A stretch of DNA of 22,015 nt from Carex sylvatica (taxonomy: Eukaryota > Streptophyta > Magnoliopsida > Poales > Cyperaceae). The first letter of the stretch is position 1; each line of letters opens with the position of its first letter. The translations under genes and the position numbers were made by a program. Below are positions 12,387 to 20,537 of this stretch, piece by piece. The stretch covers positions 1 to 22,015 of the forward strand of contig CAXKVR010000901.1 of NCBI GenBank assembly GCA_964058845.1. The letters run 5' to 3'. Below the pieces are notes generated by a model that saw nothing but the letters and a program-made list of their open reading frames with translations, was not told the DNA's origin and searched no databases.

Positions 12387-12968
12387 CAGTGGCGTAATCA
12401 GATTTTCATCGGCAAAATAAATTATTATTATTATTATTATTTTATTTAAATTATAAAATATTATTAAATAATTTTTGTTGGAAGCAGAATCGGTAATTAA
12501 CCATGAATAAAAATCGAGTATCGAAAACTCAATTTTTTTTAAAGTTTATTTTGAAGCATAGTTCACAAGACTCTTTTATTAAAATTCAGCTCATTTTACA
12601 TAGTTAAACATAATAAAAATAATTTAATGCATTACATTAAATTTCAGTATATTACTTTATAAAACATTTTAGTCTATTTCTTTAAAAAAAAAATATCAAA
12701 TTTATTGTGGTCCCACTATCATACCATTCTTATTCACCTCTCTCTTGTCGGTATATTTCAAAATGGATTGATGAAAGACTACCAAAATTGTAACGACTCG
12801 GCCAATTTCACTAATCGAGAGCTTTGACTCAGTCAGGAATAGGCAAAACTCAAATCTAGAGGTAGACAAAACTCAAACCCAAACCAACCATATACGAACT
12901 TGATACCGTATTTCAAAATCCAGGAGTAGATGACTGCTTACTCCTGGATATAGATGGCTCCGCCACTG
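12387..12968. mobile_element. hAT-like element G with CAGTGGCG ends
   Basis: A perfect 8-bp target duplication ACTGCATA lies at 12379-12386 and 12969-12976. The left end reads CAGTGGCGTAATCAG and the right end on the minus strand reads CAGTGGCGGAGCCAT: eight identical terminal bases followed by partial similarity. Length is 582 bp and no transposase is encoded, so it is non-autonomous. It contains an ATT microsatellite close to the left end. It was inserted into the GCATA-rich subterminal zone of element E and is therefore younger than E. Confidence 0.85.
12421..12440. repeat. (ATT)n microsatellite
   Basis: An uninterrupted run of ATT triplets near the left end of element G. It is simple-sequence DNA. 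Confidence 0.85.
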
Positions 12969-13134
12969 ACTGCATACAGATATGCGGCTGTATATAGGGC
13001 TGCTTAAAGCCTTAAACCGTATTTTATAGCACTGCTTTTAATCGAACATTGAATAAAAGTCAAAAAATATATTATATGTTTTTAACCGAAAATATATTAT
13101 GTTTCATTCAGCCCAAACAAATCATTTTTGGTTC

Positions 13135-13173
13135 TTTTTTTTTTTCTTTCTTGTACTGAATTATACTTGAATT
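13135..13173 (+). repeat. Left copy of a ~40-bp direct repeat flanking element A
   Basis: A T-run is followed by CTTTCTTGTACTGAATTATA and CTTGAATT. The same pattern returns just beyond element A at 13949-13992 with a few differences. It is too long to be an ordinary 8-9 bp target duplication. Confidence 0.65.
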
Positions 13174-13192
13174 TTCTTTTTTTTCTTTTTTT

Positions 13193-13945
13193 GGGAGAAT
13201 TTCATATATACCACTCAAAAATTGTGAAATTACGTATTTACCATTCAAATTTCTATAATTACATATTTACCATCTAAAAATCTAATAACTCACATATTTA
13301 CCTACTTAATCAAAAAATAAGACTAATCAAGTTTAAGATTATATAAAATATAATTAATAAGTTATTTAGTCTCTTCTCCTTTTCTACCCCTTCTTCTTGT
13401 ACGCACAGATTTCCATCCCGTATTTTTAGACATAACTTTTCATTTTTACTTAAACTCTCTTCTCATCTCATCTCTCCCGCTTAAACTCGGAGAGAAGGGA
13501 CAACAGACTCAGATATAAGAATTTCAACTCCAACTTAATCGTCTAAAAACAAGGGAACCATTCCAACTTTTCCAACAAAATAACTCATACTGAATTCGAC
13601 GCTGATATCGCAACCCGTTATCAAAAGTAGTAACTGAATTTGAGAATCTGTGTTTTGCTACTGGCTCAGTTTGGAATATCTTTTTGTAATTTTTTTTACT
13701 GGGTATAAAGGAGGACAGTTCTAAGGAAAGAAAGAGAGGGTACTAAGTTAATCCTTAATTAATTATAGTTTTAAGAAAATTAAACATAATTAATCTAAGT
13801 TTTGGGTATATTTGATATATACTAAAGTTATATTGGTTAAATATGTGAGTTATTAGATTTTTAGATGGTAAATATGTAATTACAAAAATTTGAATGGTAA
13901 ATACATAATTTCACAGTTTTTGAGTGGTATATATGAAATTCTCCC
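13193..13945. mobile_element. Long-TIR Mutator-like element A
   Basis: The left end GGGAGAATTTCATATATACC is matched by the inverted right end at 13926-13945, and about 110 bp pair closely. Weaker pairing continues to about 190 bp (13193-13385 against 13735-13945). Each TIR is built from about three tandem ~30-bp units of the form ATTAC(G/A)TATTTACCA. Flanking 9-mers TCTTTTTTT and TAGTTTTTT agree at 7 of 9, so the target duplication is uncertain in T-rich DNA. The superfamily is inferred from TIR length and similarity to D. The interior has no recognisable transposase. Confidence 0.78.
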
Positions 13946-13948
13946 TAG

Positions 13949-13992
13949 TTTTTTTTTTTTGCTTCCTTGTTGTATTGAATTATACTTGAATT
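13949..13992 (+). repeat. Right copy of the direct repeat flanking element A
   Basis: A T-run is followed by GCTTCCTTGTTGTATTGAAT and TATACTTGAATT. It matches 13135-13173 apart from a few substitutions and a short insertion. It suggests a tandem duplication that existed before element A landed at its junction. Confidence 0.65.
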
Positions 13993-14304
13993 ATTTTCAA
14001 ATTACAAAACTTTGACTCCGTTAAACAGAATCCGAACTATTCGTTTATCACTATGCTTGTTTACAATATTGTGTTTTTTCCCTCTATTTTCAGGCAGTAT
14101 TGGATTGAAGATAACTGAATAGGACAGTGGTAAAATCATATTCATTTTTGTTTTTGTTTTTCAAATACGGATGCGAATCAGCTAGACGGATGAGGATACA
14201 AATCCGATATTAAACCGGATACGAATTAGATATTCATTTTTTAATACTATTATTTATTAAAAAATATGAATATTATTAAAAAAAAATATGTGCTTTTGCG
14301 TTGG

Positions 14305-15170
14305 TTTTTTTTTTTTTTAGAGTAGTGGAATATATCTACCAATTTTATATAGAAATCAGAACTGACTTGAACTTGGTACATAAAACACGTATCAAGAGCA
14401 AAATCATTCTTACATCTGTTTAGTTACAAAAATAAACAAGTAGGTAAATATTATCCTGCAAAACAGTTAATAAAATAACAAGTACCAACATAACAACTAA
14501 AAGACTAATCATCAAGTATATCCCAATCAATAGAGTCCTCCTAAGCCAATGCGCCTCCAAACATTTGATTTTTGGGGCTGCTATACCCAAAAGCCTCCTG
14601 AGAAGTCTCCAAAATGTCCTTCAGGTATTCTTCTACTTCAGCCATGTTCACCAGAACCTCCACTGTTGTGGTCAAGTCTGAGCTGGCCACTGACAAGGCT
14701 TGGAGTTGGTCTGGTAGATCCTTAACGCCGGAAGACATAATAAAACTCAAATTTAAATAAGAATCATTATCTTTGAATATACACCAAAAAGTGACTAAAT
14801 AAATAATACGAGAACCTAAAGATTTAGCAGAAACAAGAGTAGTTCTTCTAAAACAAACTTGATTTCTTTTCAACCAAATTGTCTAAAAAACAACTCCTCT
14901 AAGCAATTCTACTAAAAATCTTTTAGGCATGCATAAGCCATAAATTCTTAATGGCTGAACAAGTAAAAGTGAACCATTATAATTAGAAATCCATTCCCAA
15001 ATAAGTTGGACATAACTACATCTAACAAACAAATGAATGGAACTCTTAGGTTGTCCAAAGAAAGGACAGTCACTAAATCTTGCCAGTCTCTTTTAACTAA
15101 GTTAACTCTAGTAAATATTTTATTTTTCCTAATTAACCACAAAAATTTAAGAAATTAGTGTCTTGTAGCA
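14305..15170 (-). mobile_element. Dead 3' fragment of a LINE-type (non-LTR) retrotransposon
   Basis: On the minus strand, about 15160 down to 14505 encodes the end of a reverse-transcriptase polyprotein in two frames. LWLIRKNKIFTRVNLVKR is followed, after a frameshift, by DCPFFGQP...IHLFVRCSYVQLIWEWIS. This is the zf-RVT domain common downstream of plant LINE reverse transcriptase, with one expected Cys replaced by Phe. TIWLKRNQVCFRR, KSLGSRIIYLVTFWC and an acidic tail SIDWDILDD then follow, ending at TAG 14505-14507. In-frame TAG codons after VVF and GGALA break it further. A T-run at 14305-14318 is the poly(A) tail in this orientation. It is 5' truncated, as is typical of LINEs, and not functional. 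No target duplication was found. Confidence 0.75.
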
Positions 15171-15292
15171 AACATGTTTATTGTTTTTGATATTGATCAT
15201 AAAGTAATTGACTTGTTCAATTTGTTACCTTAACACATCTGCATGCTTAATATAAAAATGAAGATGATGATGAATAACATATTTTTTTTCAT

Positions 15293-15309
15293 TATATATA
15301 TATATATAT
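15293..15309. repeat. (AT)n microsatellite
   Basis: A run of alternating T and A between the LINE fragment and the right motif zone of remnant J. It is simple-sequence DNA. Confidence 0.8.
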
Positions 15310-15472
15310 TAAATTATTTGGTATATATTTATTATTTGAATACGGATTATTAAAATTTAAAATTATATCTTTATGTGTATCTGCCCAGATATTCAGTTAT
15401 TCGTGTCTGTATCTAATATTTAAATACGGATCCAGATTTGATCGGATAATATCTGACATAGCTTCACCCCTA

Positions 15473-16011
15473 GCTAGTTGGAGGAGTCTAAACTCCGAAT
15501 TTGGATCCCCAGTACCTGACAGAGAAAAATGAAAAAGAGATCTGGATCATTCTTTTAATTTAGCACGAATCTCAAAACGAACTCTCTATGATTTCTATAA
15601 GCATGAGGCACCAGACCGAGTTCTTCTCGATGACCCCTAAACTCCTAATCCTTCGGTTCTGCGTTTGAGTGATGATATCTTACCGTCGTCTTATTTTTCA
15701 ATAGAACTTCATTCAAAATTTCACAAATTATAAGAATTTCAAAACAACTCGGGTTGGATATTGGGCTCCGCGTTGTAGCAGGAGCTGCATGACCTTGTAC
15801 TCCATGTTGTCAAGAGAAGTTTGAGATGAATTGACAATGTTGACAATTATCATAAATAATTTTTAAATTTGAAACTGGACATTGAAAGGATCAACTGTAA
15901 TGTTTATATCTTTTTGCAAATTGAACAATTACAAAATTTTCAGCTCTTTTTTCCCAACATGATATTTCATGTCAGTTTTACTGTTAATTAAATAAGATGG
16001 CTTCAGGATTT
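15473..16011. other. Unannotated AT-rich intergenic DNA
   Basis: No gene, transposon end or RNA gene is recognised. The part from 15480 to 15830 is less AT-rich than its surroundings and may be an old repeat or gene fragment, but all frames are short and broken. Confidence 0.5.
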
Positions 16012-16104
16012 AACAATTCATACCTGTCTTTATAGAATATGGAATAAATGTGGTGAACAATTCATACCTACTCTATTTTAACTTTTATAATTGTGGTGAA
16101 CAAT
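16012..16104 (+). repeat. Small tandem duplication, ~44-bp unit
   Basis: AACAATTCATACCT starts at 16012 and again at 16056, and the next AACAAT starts at 16099, each preceded (from the second on) by TGTGGTG. The two full units differ at several positions. This is a short local duplication with no evident function. Confidence 0.65.
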
Positions 16105-16371
16105 GGATCGCATCGGAAGAAGAAAGTAAAATTGTTAGAATATTTGGATTTTGAATATTATAAGAATTAAAAGATATAAAATTGCCCATCACATTAGATT
16201 TTGTAATAGAATTTGAAACAATTACAAATTTACAATAATGTCATACAATATGGGGTTGATAATTTTAACCACGCTTAAATCATTCCCAGAAAAACTTAAT
16301 AATTAGATATAAGTCTTGTTGAAACATCAGGATCATATTTTTGTTTGTTTTACAAAGTAACTCTCTCTACC

Positions 16372-16730
16372 AATCGATCTCTTTTATATCTTAATTGTGT
16401 TTTACATTTTTATCTTTGTTTTGAAAATCTAATAGCCGATCTAAATTACTCAACATGATCTTCATATTAAAATAAGTATGGAGTTTGAAGACCAAATTTT
16501 CTATTCATTTTTTGGAGAAAAATTCCTATGTTCTTAAATTAGTACAAAATCACTATTTTTCATAATATTTTGGACCATCCTAAAACAACGATATATCTAA
16601 AAAATAGTTAAAAAATTTCAAAAGTATTAAATTTAGTCTCCAAGTTTTTTATTAATATGAAGATCATATTGAGTAGTTCATATAAGCTGTTTGAATTTTG
16701 AAAATAAAATATAGATGTGAGACACGATTG
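16372..16730. repeat. Foldback repeat with ~120-bp inverted arms
   Basis: The left arm (16372-16500) and right arm (16626-16730) are inverted copies. The best block is ACTCAACATGATCTTCATAT on the left against ACTCAATATGATCTTCATAT on the reversed right arm, and the arms end near CAATCG on both sides. The loop is about 125 bp. This looks like a MITE or decayed long-TIR transposon; termini and target duplication were not resolved. Confidence 0.6.
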
Positions 16731-17019
16731 AAATATTTGAACTCTGCTCAGTATATGTGTGTGCATGTATGTGTTTAAAGTGTGACTATGATAGTGTACA
16801 TAGACTGTTTAGTCTATACCACAGTTTTAGTTCTCGATTTTCAAGAATCAAATGTCAATCCAAGTTGTTCAATTCGGTTTGCCGATAAAAAACAAATCTT
16901 AGAGAATTAAAGAAAAATTGTTATTTTTTAGACAGGTAGAAAATGATGACTTTTATGTTCCGTAATCTTTAAAGTAAGTAGCTTTCTAGCTTTCTAAAAA
17001 AACTAGTAAAACAAATGTA

Positions 17020-17115
17020 TACTTTGGCCTTCAAGAACATTTTCACATGCTATATAAAGATTGTTGAGTGGCTGATATCAACTATTTGAACTTTTGTGAA
17101 TGAAAATATAAATCA
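17020..17115 (+). repeat. Diverged third copy of the foldback arm
   Basis: Read in the direct orientation, this segment (GGCCTTCAAGAAC..., ATTGTTGAGTGGCTGATATC, TTTGAACTTTTGTGAATG) follows the order of the right arm at 16634-16710 (TCTCCAAG, ATATTGAGTAGTTCATAT, TTTGAATTTTGAAAAT). Similarity is modest, and both may derive from one repeat family. Confidence 0.4.
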
Positions 17116-17667
17116 ACAGTACATACTGATGTGCCCTATCCTGCATAGTATCGTAGTATATTGTAGGTCAGGTTCTTTTTCACAACCAATCTCTTTATGT
17201 GGCCATCAATGTGGCATATTGTTTCAAGACTGAAGTTGGAAAAAGAACATGTATGTAATTGTGTTTTTTTTTTCCTGACATTCTGACTAGTTCGTTGAAA
17301 ATAACCTCATCCTTAATTACTAGTTTGTGGAGAAAATACACTTGAGTAATAATTATTATAAAAAAAATAACGGCACGGTAAGTATCACATCAAGTATTTA
17401 TATTTAGTTTGCAATATTTTTTTTTCGATTGAGAATTGTTTAGTAGTATGGTCACTTAAAATTTATGTTTTATTGAAAAGAAACGTTTCAAAACTTTAAC
17501 TAAAAAATTATGACATTTTGATAATCTGCAAAAGGTTTGATGGTCATGTTGTGAAATTTTAGATTGAGAATGTACTGAGAACTAGACAATGACATATACT
17601 ATTTATTCATAAGCCCAGGGCATTTCACCAACACGACAAGTTGAAAAGCAAATAATATGAAGAAAAT
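17116..17667. other. Unannotated AT-rich intergenic DNA
   Basis: I see nothing here beyond AT-rich sequence with short poly-T runs. No open frame has protein-like composition. Confidence 0.5.
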
Positions 17668-17740
17668 AGTTTCATAACAATAACTCAAATTAAAAAGTGG
17701 TAGAAAGGGGTTTAATAACAATAACTAAAGTTAAATGTCT
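17668..17740 (+). repeat. Two-copy direct repeat, ~41-bp unit
   Basis: TTTCATAACAATAACTCAAA near 17669 is repeated as TTTAATAACAATAACTAAAG near 17710, each followed by a TTAAA-containing segment. This is a short local duplication. Confidence 0.55.
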
Positions 17741-17809
17741 CATGCGCAGAGCCGCAGACTGAAGCTGCGCATCACCATTGCAAATTTCCAATAATTAACG
17801 GCGACATCA

Positions 17810-18125
17810 ATGAATGAATGTATTAAAAATAAATCTGATTAGTAAAAAAATATTTTTATATAATAGTGTACGTCCCAAATTGTTTGAATGCATTAAAAAT
17901 ATATATACCGCAAAATGAAATTCAGATTTGATTGGGAAAAGAATATTTTTACATAATAGTGGATCCCCCAAAAATTGTTTGAATGCATTAATAATTTTTC
18001 AACCAAAAATAGAATTCAAATTTGGTAAAAAGAATATTTTTATATAATAGTGGTCCCACCAAAATGTTTTGAATGGATTAAAAAATGATGACCGCAAAAT
18101 GAAATTCAGAATCAGATTGGAGGTA
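17810..18125 (+). repeat. Minisatellite with ~92-bp unit, about 3.4 copies
   Basis: The block GAATATTTTTATATAATAGT (or close variants) recurs at about 17848, 17941 and 18032. It is followed each time by a CCC-containing segment, TTGTTTGAATGCATTA or a variant, and ACCGCAAAATGAAATTCAGA or a decayed form. A partial unit precedes at 17812. Copies differ at many positions, so the array is old. I see no coding frame across it. Confidence 0.8.
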
Positions 18126-18821
18126 ATATTTTATTCTTTACCATTTTAGTTTTATTAAAATTGATGGTAAGGAGTCATGTGCAGATCCAATATTCGCATT
18201 AGGTCCAAATCATACTCAGATTGAAGATGGTAACTAAAAAAATTTCGGCTGATATTATTGATCATATAATTCAACACAAAATTGTCTGACATAAAAATAA
18301 ATTCATGTAAAAGTTTATAATTTAGACTCCAATATATAGTTAGTAATTATCTCTAGTTTACAGTCGCTACACGTTTCCAGCAATAGATGATTTCAACATT
18401 GCAATACAACCTGAAATAGCAAAAATTCATGTCATAAAAATAAACACATGACACGCCGTATAGATTTATCACTGTGAAAATATTTAAAGCTCGTCAGCAG
18501 TCAGCTGCATGTGAATGATTTAATATATTTATTCCACTAATTAAAGATATCATTATTTACAAAATATATGATAGAAAATTAAATATGACGGATTGGACTA
18601 AGATATATATTTTAGATTAAACTTACAATTAATAGATTAGATAAAATCCTAATTTCTACCCATCCGACATCATCGTAAAAAAGAAGATTCAATTGGATGG
18701 GTTATGGAAAATATTTAAACACTACTATAATGAAATAATGCTATAATTATCATTACCGCTGAACTAAATCTGTTAATGACAAATTAATTATCTAAATGAG
18801 ATAACTGAATTATTAGGATTA
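18126..18821. other. Unannotated AT-rich intergenic DNA
   Basis: No gene or transposon terminus is recognised. Open frames are short, and there are only scattered AT-rich motifs. Confidence 0.5.
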
Positions 18822-19703
18822 GGGGCAATATCATACATACCACTAAAAAACTTTGAAATTACGTATTTATAATTCCAAATTCTATAATTACGTATTTACC
18901 ACTCTAAATTATAATAACTCACATATTTCTCCAATATATTTTAAATATATTACAAATATACACAAAACTCAAATTAATTATGTTTAAGATCCTAAAATCT
19001 ATAATTAATTAAAATGAGTCACATTCCTCATGTTCGAATTTGATTCTTCTCTTTTTCAGCTCTTGTTTGCGCCCATTGCATGCTCATTATAACATCTCTT
19101 GTTGTCTCTTGCATGACTCGCTATCTCATTATTACAATCAGCTTATGACAACAAGAGTGTTAGCAGTTACGATTGGCTGCTTGTTTGGAGTGGTAGGAGA
19201 AGGCATGGCCAAAACTGTTGTCGCAATTGAGTTTGAATGAGATGGTGGCAAGGGACACGTCGGAATGGTCGGACAAGCACAGTTCAATGCTATTATATAT
19301 TGTCAGAGCGGGTACATGATAAATGAGTCAGTTTTAATTAATTATTGATTAATTGTAATTTTTAATTTTTTAAACATAATTAATTTGAATTTTAAGTAAG
19401 GTTCTAAATAGTGATTATAGCGCTATAACTTTTAAGATTTGAAAAAGCTATAGCACAACCATAGCTAGCTATTTAGAATCATTATAAAAGAAAAGCGGTT
19501 AATAGCGTTATAGCTTTTGAGATCCGAAAAAGCTATAGCTAGCTATTTATAACTTTATTTTTAAGTATATACAATATATATTTAAGTTATATTAGGTAAA
19601 TATGTGATTTATTAGAATTTATGATGATAAATATGTAATTATAGAATTTAAATTGCCAAATACGTATTTTTATTATTTTTAGTGGTATATACGAAATTTC
19701 CTC
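18822..19703. mobile_element. Long-TIR Mutator-like element B, same family as A
   Basis: The left end GGGGCAATATCATACATACC and the inverted right end GAGGAAATTTCGTATATACC start TIRs that pair for about 200 bp (18822-19030 against 19310-19703, after removing the nested 160-bp element). The inner TIR blocks TAATTAATTAAAA and ATTAATTATGTTTAA are shared by both arms. TIR units match those of A (ATTACGTATTTA...). The interior 19040-19310 is less AT-rich and unlike the interior of A; a 66-codon frame at 19040-19240 is unrecognised. The right edge is ambiguous because element C abuts it: sequence at 19915-19924 (GAATTCTCCC) resembles the missing terminus, so B may really end near 19924. No target duplication was resolved. 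Confidence 0.72.
19399..19558. mobile_element. 160-bp MITE nested in element B
   Basis: A perfect direct repeat TTTTAAGTA flanks it at 19390-19398 and 19559-19567. Removing the insert and one copy restores collinearity with element A (13783-13845), which acts as an empty site. The ends read AGGTTCTAAATAG and, from the right, AAGTTATAAATAG-like. Inside, two ~70-bp halves are direct repeats of each other: TATAACTTTTAAGATTTGAAAAAGCTATAGC and a variant, each ending in CTAGCTATTTA. The AATAG/CTATT ends are hAT-like; the 9-bp duplication would fit Mutator, or hAT if one flanking base agrees by chance. Confidence 0.75.
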
Positions 19704-19707
19704 TAGA

Positions 19708-19914
19708 GGGGATTATAATAGAAAATAAATCTGCTGTGATTCTTCATGAATCACAATTTCAAATCTATTTTTTTATTTATTTTGAGATTCGTGCACAAAA
19801 AATTACTTATTTTAAAATTTATATATTTTATAAAATAAAGAATTGAATTTAGAATAGCAGACTTCTGTGATTTCTGCAGAATCACAGCAGATTTATTTTC
19901 ATTATAATAACCCC
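19708..19914. mobile_element. Small MITE C with ~35-bp TIRs
   Basis: The left end GGGGATTATAATAGAAAATA and the reversed right end GGGGTTATTATAATGAAAAT begin TIRs that continue into a shared AATAAATCTGCTGTGATTC. Length is 207 bp, noncoding. Flanks GAAATTTCCTCTA (19693-19705) and GAATTCTCCCTA (19915-19926) are similar to each other and to the expected right terminus of element B, so C may have inserted into the end of B. The superfamily is not assignable from these ends. Confidence 0.72.
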
Positions 19915-19928
19915 GAATTCTCCCTATG

Positions 19929-20419
19929 TTTTTTTTAAATTTTTTTTTTTTTTTATGTGAAACCCGTAGGTACTCTGTTCAATTGTTCATTCATGTTTTC
20001 TCTCCTTCAAACCTTGAAGTGCTAAATATCTCTTCTAGTAAACCAATCAAAACGCTCCACGTGATTCCAAATCGGTAGATCCCGAATCAATACAAAACCA
20101 GACAGTCAAACACAGAGAGTAAGACAGCGACAGGCAGCAGTGCTAAATAGTCACTTTTCTATTTGTGAAAATAGTAACGTTTCTCCGCTTCTAGCAGCCG
20201 TCCTATTCGAATCCAACGGTATGAATTGTGCACCTCAAAGGGCCGGGGCCCCCAAATGACGTCTGCCCGAATATCACGTTTTCTTTTCCTTCTACGCATC
20301 TCAAGTCCATACCGATTGAATACACCGGGCGATTAATATGAAAGCCTCTTGCTACGAATGCCAGTGGGGCCTACCTTCTAGTATTATAGACTAGTGGTTG
20401 GGTAAATTTGTGAACCACG
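19929..20419 (+). promoter_or_regulatory. Upstream (promoter) region of PECT1
   Basis: After a T-rich tract the sequence becomes less AT-rich toward PECT1. Visible elements are a G-box CACGTG at 20058-20063 (bZIP/bHLH site), TGACGTC at 20257-20263 (bZIP core) and a GGGGCCCC palindrome at 20245-20252. These are short motifs that also occur by chance; their position in front of a plant gene makes them plausible, not proven. No transposon ends were recognised here. Confidence 0.45.
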
Positions 20420-20429
20420 TTTAAATACA
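20420..20429 (+). promoter_or_regulatory. Possible TATA box of PECT1
   Basis: TTTAAATACA is the best TATA-like string upstream of the proposed 5' UTR. Transcription would start near 20450-20465. It is a weak consensus match. Confidence 0.35.
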
Positions 20430-20537
20430 CACGCTGGTAAGGCGCGGTGGAGGCCAATCCACCCACGACCGTAAACAAAAACAACTTGGGTTCTCATTCG
20501 AAGAAATTCGAGCGAAATTTTGGAGTAAAGGGTCCAG

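Larger units (their letters stand above)
9119..13034. mobile_element. hAT-like element E, outer shell of a nested transposon cluster
   Basis: The right end read inward on the minus strand begins CAGTGCTATAAAATACGGTT. The left end reads CAATGTTATTAAATACGGTT once the inner element D and one copy of its 9-bp duplication are removed: 17 of 20 bases agree. Flanks are CTTTTGAG (9111-9118) and CTTTTAAT (13035-13042), an 8-bp target duplication with two mismatches, as expected of an old hAT insertion. Both subterminal zones carry ATGCGG / CCGCATA / GCATA motifs (10096-10140; 12340-12385 and 12977-12996). Without D, F and G the shell is about 1.6 kb. No transposase frame is visible, so it is non-autonomous or decayed. 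Intervals 10091-10929, 11405-11481 and 12232-12378 are AT-rich shell sequence with nothing else I recognise. Confidence 0.78.
14166..15472. mobile_element. hAT-like remnant J rich in ATACGGAT motifs
   Basis: The right end, read inward on the minus strand, starts TAGGGGTGAAGCTATGTCAG and is followed by ATCCG/ATACGGAT motifs (15340-15450). The left side (14166-14230) has the same ATACGGAT and ATCCGATA motifs. TAGGGGTG termini with such repeats are common in plant hAT elements. I found neither a matching left TIR nor a target duplication, so the left boundary is a guess and the assignment is tentative. The LINE fragment lies between the two zones. Confidence 0.4.

Noticed and set aside
12788..12960. 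GTAACGACTCGG...-containing stretch in element G as part of an LTR retrotransposon
   Set aside because: There is no primer-binding site, polypurine tract or second LTR, and the stretch lies within the CAGTGGCG ends and 8-bp duplication that define G.
13184..13954. A firm 9-bp target duplication for element A
   Set aside because: The flanks TCTTTTTTT and TAGTTTTTT match at 7 of 9, but both are T-runs, so the match is not informative.
14541..14873. 110-codon minus-strand frame ending SPKNQMFGGALA as a host gene
   Set aside because: It continues the broken LINE polyprotein upstream (TIWLKRNQVCFRR, SLGSRIIYLVTFWC) and carries the LINE tail beyond its stop, so it is part of the dead LINE.
14267..15356. 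ATTATTAAAA on both sides of the LINE as its target duplication
   Set aside because: The copies do not abut the poly(A) end or the 5' end of the LINE homology, and the string is common in such AT-rich DNA.
19040..19240. 66-codon plus-strand frame inside element B as a gene
   Set aside because: It is short, has no recognisable domain, and lies in the interior of a non-autonomous transposon. It is kept only as possible captured sequence.
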